The notes beneath the pieces were generated by a model. The model was given only the letters and a program-made list of their open reading frames with translations, did not search any database and was not told where the DNA came from. Positions 59,701-64,000 of a DNA stretch of 64,000 bases are shown piece by piece. The stretch is from the NCBI GenBank assembly GCA_018343915.1, contig JABRWF010000007.1, forward strand, positions 3,286,001 to 3,350,000, given 5' to 3'. This DNA comes from Agroathelia rolfsii. Lineage: Eukaryota; Basidiomycota; Agaricomycetes; Amylocorticiales; Amylocorticiaceae. Position numbers and translations under genes: made by a program. Each line of letters begins with the position of its first letter. Position 1 is the first letter of the stretch.

Positions 59701-61134
59701 TATATATACCCTGCTTGGAAGATATCTCAAGATCTATTATAAATATTTTGGTTTAGTGCTGTAAAAATTTGACGTTCTTGAGGATAGAACTACTCCAATG
59801 CAAGGATGATACTGAAGAAATACTAGTGGTACTAGTAGTAAGGTAGCGCTCATGGAGATCAGGCCGGCGCTGCGACGGCAAGAGAAACAGTATAAAGACG
59901 GAAGTCGGGGATGGAGAGGTGCTGTAGGTGTAGCCGGCAGGCTTGGTTCGGCTATCTCGGCAGGCATCGCTTGAGCTGCAGTGCGAGAAGGTATCTCGGC
60001 ACTCCCTGACCAACTGCCTGCGCTAGTGTACCCACTAGGGGAGGTGGGTGGGTCGAGCACAACTCAACACTGACTATATGCGCTATGCTCCTAGCTGTCA
60101 TAGAGCAAGTCGCAAACTATCACTCTGGGGTTTTTAAAAGAAAAATGTTGTTTCTACCAATCTCGTGACGAATCTCTTTACTTTGAATAAAAAATTTGGT
60201 AAAAAGTGCCAATCACGCGATCTACTTTACCGCTAAAATATAAACGCGTGATGGTCCTTTTTATCAATCCTTTTACTCAAATTAAAGCAATTGTTAGAAG
60301 TATTAGTAGAAATGGTGCTTTTCCCTGAAAACTTCAGAGTGTGTGTAGCAGTTGAGCTGTGCGGGCAAGCTCCGCCGAGCGGAGTCTCAAGCCTGATGCT
60401 TCCTGCCTGTCCTCCCAATGCCGAAGCCAATTCCGAGCTTGCGAAGTTGAGGCCGTTGAGGATTCGGCGACACCAAAACCACCACCCTTGTGACATAGTG
60501 ACAGATGTAACCACAGACCTTTGGACCCACACTGGTACCCTTGACTGTTTCCCATGCCGCGTCATGAGAAACAATTAATTTGATGTAGGATTATCAAGGT
60601 TGATAAACAGATGGCCTGGGGGAATATTTTTGTGTCTGGTAATTTTTTCGTTGCCAAAGTAGCTGGACATCTATCAAGCCCTTTTTGATATGCATCAATG
60701 CATCGCCGGGTACGTTTGAAATCTATGCACTTGAGTTGTAGCATTAGGTAGAATACAAGACTAACTGTTGCAACTAAGTCCTCTTCGATTGTTGTAATTG
60801 GTTTTCAAGCATTACACAGATATAGAGGCAATTACAGGACTCAAAAGGATGACAGAGATATCCGAGAACAGATGAAACAGATGTATAAAAAAATAAAAAA
60901 TAAAAAACAGGAATCCGAGAAAGATCAAGAACGAAAAAAAAAATACAGACATGGTATTAACTTGAATGGAGAATTCGTACGGGGTGAAATTTCGTGAGGC
61001 GTTGTATAGTATGCAAGAGAAAGAGAATGGCAATAGATATAATAACAGCGACGTTATTTTATGATCTACATAGAAGAGAGGCCTGCGAATGGCATATTCA
61101 AGTCAGACACGACTTGAACGATCACGTGATACAT
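59701..61134. other. Intergenic
   Basis: Only short ORFs occur. A GC-richer island at about 60340-60560 could be an old coding fragment on either strand, but I recognise no domain in it. AT-rich sequence follows. Confidence 0.45.
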
Positions 61135-61698
61135 TCAAGTAATACGCACGAGATAAGACCTTTTCGGCGATTTCGCCTTTTGCTCAATCACAGGGAGACC
61201 GCTGGAAAGACTGTATGATAAACAAAGCTGTCCAAAGGCACCTTCGTAGTCCTTGTGACCACTACCGGATTGCGTGGGTACCGTAGGCAGAGATGTCTCT
61301 TTTGACGATTTTGATTTCATCGATGTATGTGCGACACTGGGCTGGGATATACCACCACTGAGACCATATTGGACTTGAAGTTGTCCGAAGGCCGACGAAT
61401 AGTCCTTCTCCCGAGCATCAGGAGACGTAGAAGAAGGAAAGACGACATGTGCAAGCTTGTGGGCTGATTTAGACTGCGACGTTGATGTTCGCTTTGCTTG
61501 CTTTTTCGAGTACGATGGCACACTGGGAACGCTCCCACCGAAGCCGTACGTTGATTGTAGGTCGGCGAAGGAGGAGGTGTAGTCTTTTGACGATGTACTA
61601 GACATCAACGGCATGGAAGAGCTTCTCGAAGACGCGGTTTTGGTGGTGGTGTATGAGGCAAAAGAGCCAGAGGCGTGCATATAGGATACAGTGCTCAT
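61135..61698 (-). CDS. Small protein with three KDY repeats
   Basis: A single exon of 187 residues, starting at the first in-frame ATG (61698). I do not recognise a named family. The protein is Ser/Thr/Lys-rich and probably disordered, except for three copies of a short motif: KDYTSSFADLQSTYGFGG (38-55), KDYSSAFGQLQVQYGLSGG (98-116) and KDYEGAFGQLCLSYSLSSG (149-167). The consensus is KDY-x-x-[AS]-F-x-x-L-x-x-x-Y-[GS]. Conservation of the motif against a drifting linker indicates selection on the protein, so this is a real gene. Each unit could form a short amphipathic helix and act as a binding motif. The third copy is the most diverged. No signal peptide or membrane span. Confidence 0.7.
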   Translation of the reverse strand: MSTVSYMHASGSFASYTTTKTASSRSSSMPLMSSTSSKDYTSSFADLQSTYGFGGSVPSVPSYSKKQAKRTSTSQSKSAHKLAHVVFPSSTSPDAREKDYSSAFGQLQVQYGLSGGISQPSVAHTSMKSKSSKETSLPTVPTQSGSGHKDYEGAFGQLCLSYSLSSGLPVIEQKAKSPKRSYLVRIT

Positions 61699-62117
61699 CG
61701 AGTGAGGGGTATGTAGCAAGTGGTTGGGAATAGTTGTTGGGAGCAATGCAGAAGCTTAAGCGCTATGGGCTCGTTCGCTGGTGATGATAATCATGTTTCA
61801 CATCTTGGATGGTCATTTTATATGATGACAAGAGCGGTAAAACCCCAAGCTCAGAACGATACATGATCTAAGACTAAGTGCGCAGTGGCTGCGCAACTAA
61901 GCGCAGCTGTGACTCGGAGTCGATGCAGCTCAGGCCTGAGATTATGGTTCACAGTCGTTCTCGGAGCCGTAGTCGCTGCGAGGCTTAGAAAAGCGTGATG
62001 CTAAAGAGTCACGTGGACTGTGACACATACTTGTGACATCCTACAGAAGTATTGATGTTACAGCTTGAACTTGTTTCAAGTCACAATTCCGGGTCTGTTC
62101 ACGAGTTACTTGCTGGC
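61699..62117. other. Divergent spacer between KDY-repeat gene and QRI7
   Basis: It should contain both promoters. CGCAG and short AGTCGnnG repeats are seen around 61890-61985, but no definite element. Confidence 0.4.
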
Positions 62118-63768
62118 ATGTCGATAATTTACAACATTCGCAATACTCGTTATATTCGCAAAGTGCCCACTGCGAGGCTTCCTACCTATGAGAACCGCCG
62201 ATGCTTCACGGTACTCGCTCTTGAATCCTCTGCTGACGATACTTGTGCTGCCGTCGTCTCTTCCGACCGCCGTATACTCTCGAACGTAGTTATTAAGCAG
62301 AATCATGTGTGAGCTCTTCGATGCATTCGAGACGAACGGCCTTGTACGAACCCCAGATTTTGCAGACATGAAGGTCCTTCGGCACTTCTTGCTCTCTCCC
62401 ATACATATGATTGAAAAGGTCGAAAGCTCACGATACAACTTGAAGGCTATGGCGGCATTTACCCTTGGGCAGCCATAGACGCTCATCAAAAAAATATGGT
62501 TGGAACTGGCTATTCAGACAGGTCTTCGGTTTTCTGACGTCTTTCATCAAGCCCAGAGCTGTTAAGCGCGCTCTAGATATGGCTAGCTTGAAAGCAGCAG
62601 ATGTTGACGGGGTTGCTTTCACGCGTGGTCCAGGTACATGCATCCTCTTTGCAAACACGATCTTCCCACTGAATTAAAAAAAACCAGGCATGGGAGGTTG
62701 CCTTAGGTTGCTACTCAAATTCTCAAAGAAAGAGCAACAACTCACGTTTCGTTCTCTTAGCGTCTGTGTCAACTCAGCCAAAACATTGGCCGCCGCACTG
62801 GACAAGCCCATTGTTGGTGTTCATCACATGGTGTGTGCTGTGGATACGAAATCTCTTGATGTGACATGATGCTCACCTCACAGAGAAGCAAGCACATGCC
62901 TTAACTCCCTTCCTGACATTACCCTTCTCTGAAATTCCTGAATATCCCTTCTTGACCCTCCTTGTATCGGGTGGTCACACATTAATCTTGCTCGCCACGT
63001 CGCCCACCTCTTTTCAGACACTCGCTACCACAGGAGACGAAAGTATTGGAAGGACATTCGATAAAGTATCTCGAATGCTTGGCCTTACATGGTCTGAATT
63101 GGGCCTAGGCGCAGCTTTAGAGCGCTTCTGCACCGAGAAGGACGATCTCCAAGCCTCCACAGCCTCCGAGATCCCCGTGATGCCTAGCCCTGCTCGAGGT
63201 CAGCTGGCATTCTCATTTTCGTCGTACCACTCCACCATCGAGCGTTATTTGCGCCTGAATGGAGGTGTAGAGGCGCTGGACGTTGCAACCAAACGTGCTT
63301 TGGCACGCTCATTCCAGACGGCCGCTGTACAGCAGCTGGAAAAGAAGCTTTTGCTCGCTTTTCGATGGTGTGAACAGCGAGGCATTAGAATCAACCATGT
63401 TGTAGCTAGCGGGGGCGTGGCCAGTAATTCTTTTCTCAGAGAAAGGTTGGTTAACTCATGCATTGGCTTCTCGTCATCAAAAATGCCTATTTATATACCC
63501 ATTTATGATTATTTTACAGGCTGCAGAGGTGTCTCGAGGAGGACAGACCTGAAGGCCCGGCACGTATTGCATATCCACCCGCATCACTCTGCACAGGTTT
63601 ATTTGTTCATCAGATTTACGCCGTCTGCCATATCTTCTGACTATGATCCTCGCAGATAATGCCGCTATGATTGCATGGGCGTCAATGCATAGGTTTTTGG
63701 CTGGAGATCATGATGATTACTCTATTGGGCCACGATCCAAATGGAGTATTGACGATTTACAGGATTAA
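62118..63768 (+). CDS. QRI7: Mitochondrial tRNA N6-threonylcarbamoyladenosine transferase (QRI7/OSGEPL1)
   Basis: It transfers the threonylcarbamoyl group to A37 of ANN-decoding tRNAs in mitochondria. Eight exons: 62118-62306, 62427-62498, 62567-62633, 62688-62706, 62761-62830, 62889-63445, 63520-63596, 63656-63768; 387 residues, in line with Qri7 (about 400). The Arg-rich N-terminus (IRNTRYIRKVPTARLP) suits a mitochondrial presequence. TsaD/Kae1 motifs: LALESSADDTCAAVV, YGGIYPWAAIDAHQ, GVAFTRGPGMGGCLSVCVNS, the metal site HHMQAH (His138, His142), LVSGGHT, IGRTFDKVSRMLGL, VVASGGVASN and DNAAMIAW (from 351). The fourth exon is only 19 nt; without it the conserved GPGM-x-G-C-L-S segment is lost. 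The acceptor at 62888 was chosen because it restores HHMQAH. An upstream in-frame start would add 22 residues. Confidence 0.92.
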
Positions 63769-64000
63769 CTATATTTTGCACATCTATTGGTATTATACTA
63801 GAATAGCGCCTCAGTACCATATAATTTGAAGTAAAAAAATTAGCCCATCTTATGGTTATGTGTATGAGGGCTGCCTAATATGTGCGCAGTCAACGCCTGA
63901 TGTGTGAGAAAGAGGGCATGGCGCCGCATGGGTGAGTGAGTCATTTCTAACTGCGTCGGTTACTAATTCGAGTCGACGGTTACTTGACAGCCTGTCAATC
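63769..64000. other. 3' flank of QRI7
   Basis: No gene is seen before the window edge. Confidence 0.5.

Noticed and set aside
60334..60578. Overlapping ORFs on both strands in a GC-richer island
   Set aside because: No domain, no intron pattern and no conserved motif; kept only as a remark on the intergenic region.

Overview
The window comes from a filamentous basidiomycete, most likely Agaricomycotina. The evidence is short GT-AG introns (about 36-110 nt) in almost every gene, a DUF6535 membrane protein gene (a family I know only from mushroom-forming fungi), a GPI-type chitin deacetylase, and a small family of Crinkler-type NTPase-nuclease genes. I cannot name the species from sequence alone.

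Layout. 1-1175: a class 3 lipase running off the left edge. 2325-13464: a retrotransposon nest. A 5'-truncated LINE relic was hit by a full-length LINE of the same general family with both ORFs open (2507-8250), by a non-autonomous LTR element with identical LTRs (8386-12000) and by a solo LTR (12018-12998). Target-site duplications can be read for each event. 13752-15288 and 36951-38491: two inverted copies of a 1.54-kb element with terminal inverted repeats. 15338-17420, 38902-41989, 53697-56352 and 57155-59700: four paralogues of a Crinkler-like family (P-loop NTPase plus a nuclease-like C-terminus). Only the 38902-41989 copy is intact; the other three are pseudogenes.

Between these lie ordinary single-copy genes: MET22/HAL2 bisphosphate nucleotidase and SEC13 (divergent, 217 bp apart), a DUF6535 gene with a damaged 5' end, a chitin deacetylase, an unknown membrane protein, a six-hairpin glycosidase-like secreted protein, a small single-pass membrane protein, a long MSB1/Mug8-like polarity protein, a small protein with three KDY repeats, and QRI7 (mitochondrial tRNA t6A synthesis).

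The genes do not form a pathway cluster. Housekeeping and cell-wall genes are interspersed with a transposon-rich accessory compartment in which the Crinkler-like genes and the terminal-inverted-repeat element occur side by side. The most unusual signals are covarying hairpins in the two LTR families, an array of hairpins inside the non-autonomous LTR element, and repeated loss of the Walker A frame in the Crinkler-like pseudogenes. Exon coordinates were worked out by hand from splice signals and reading frame.
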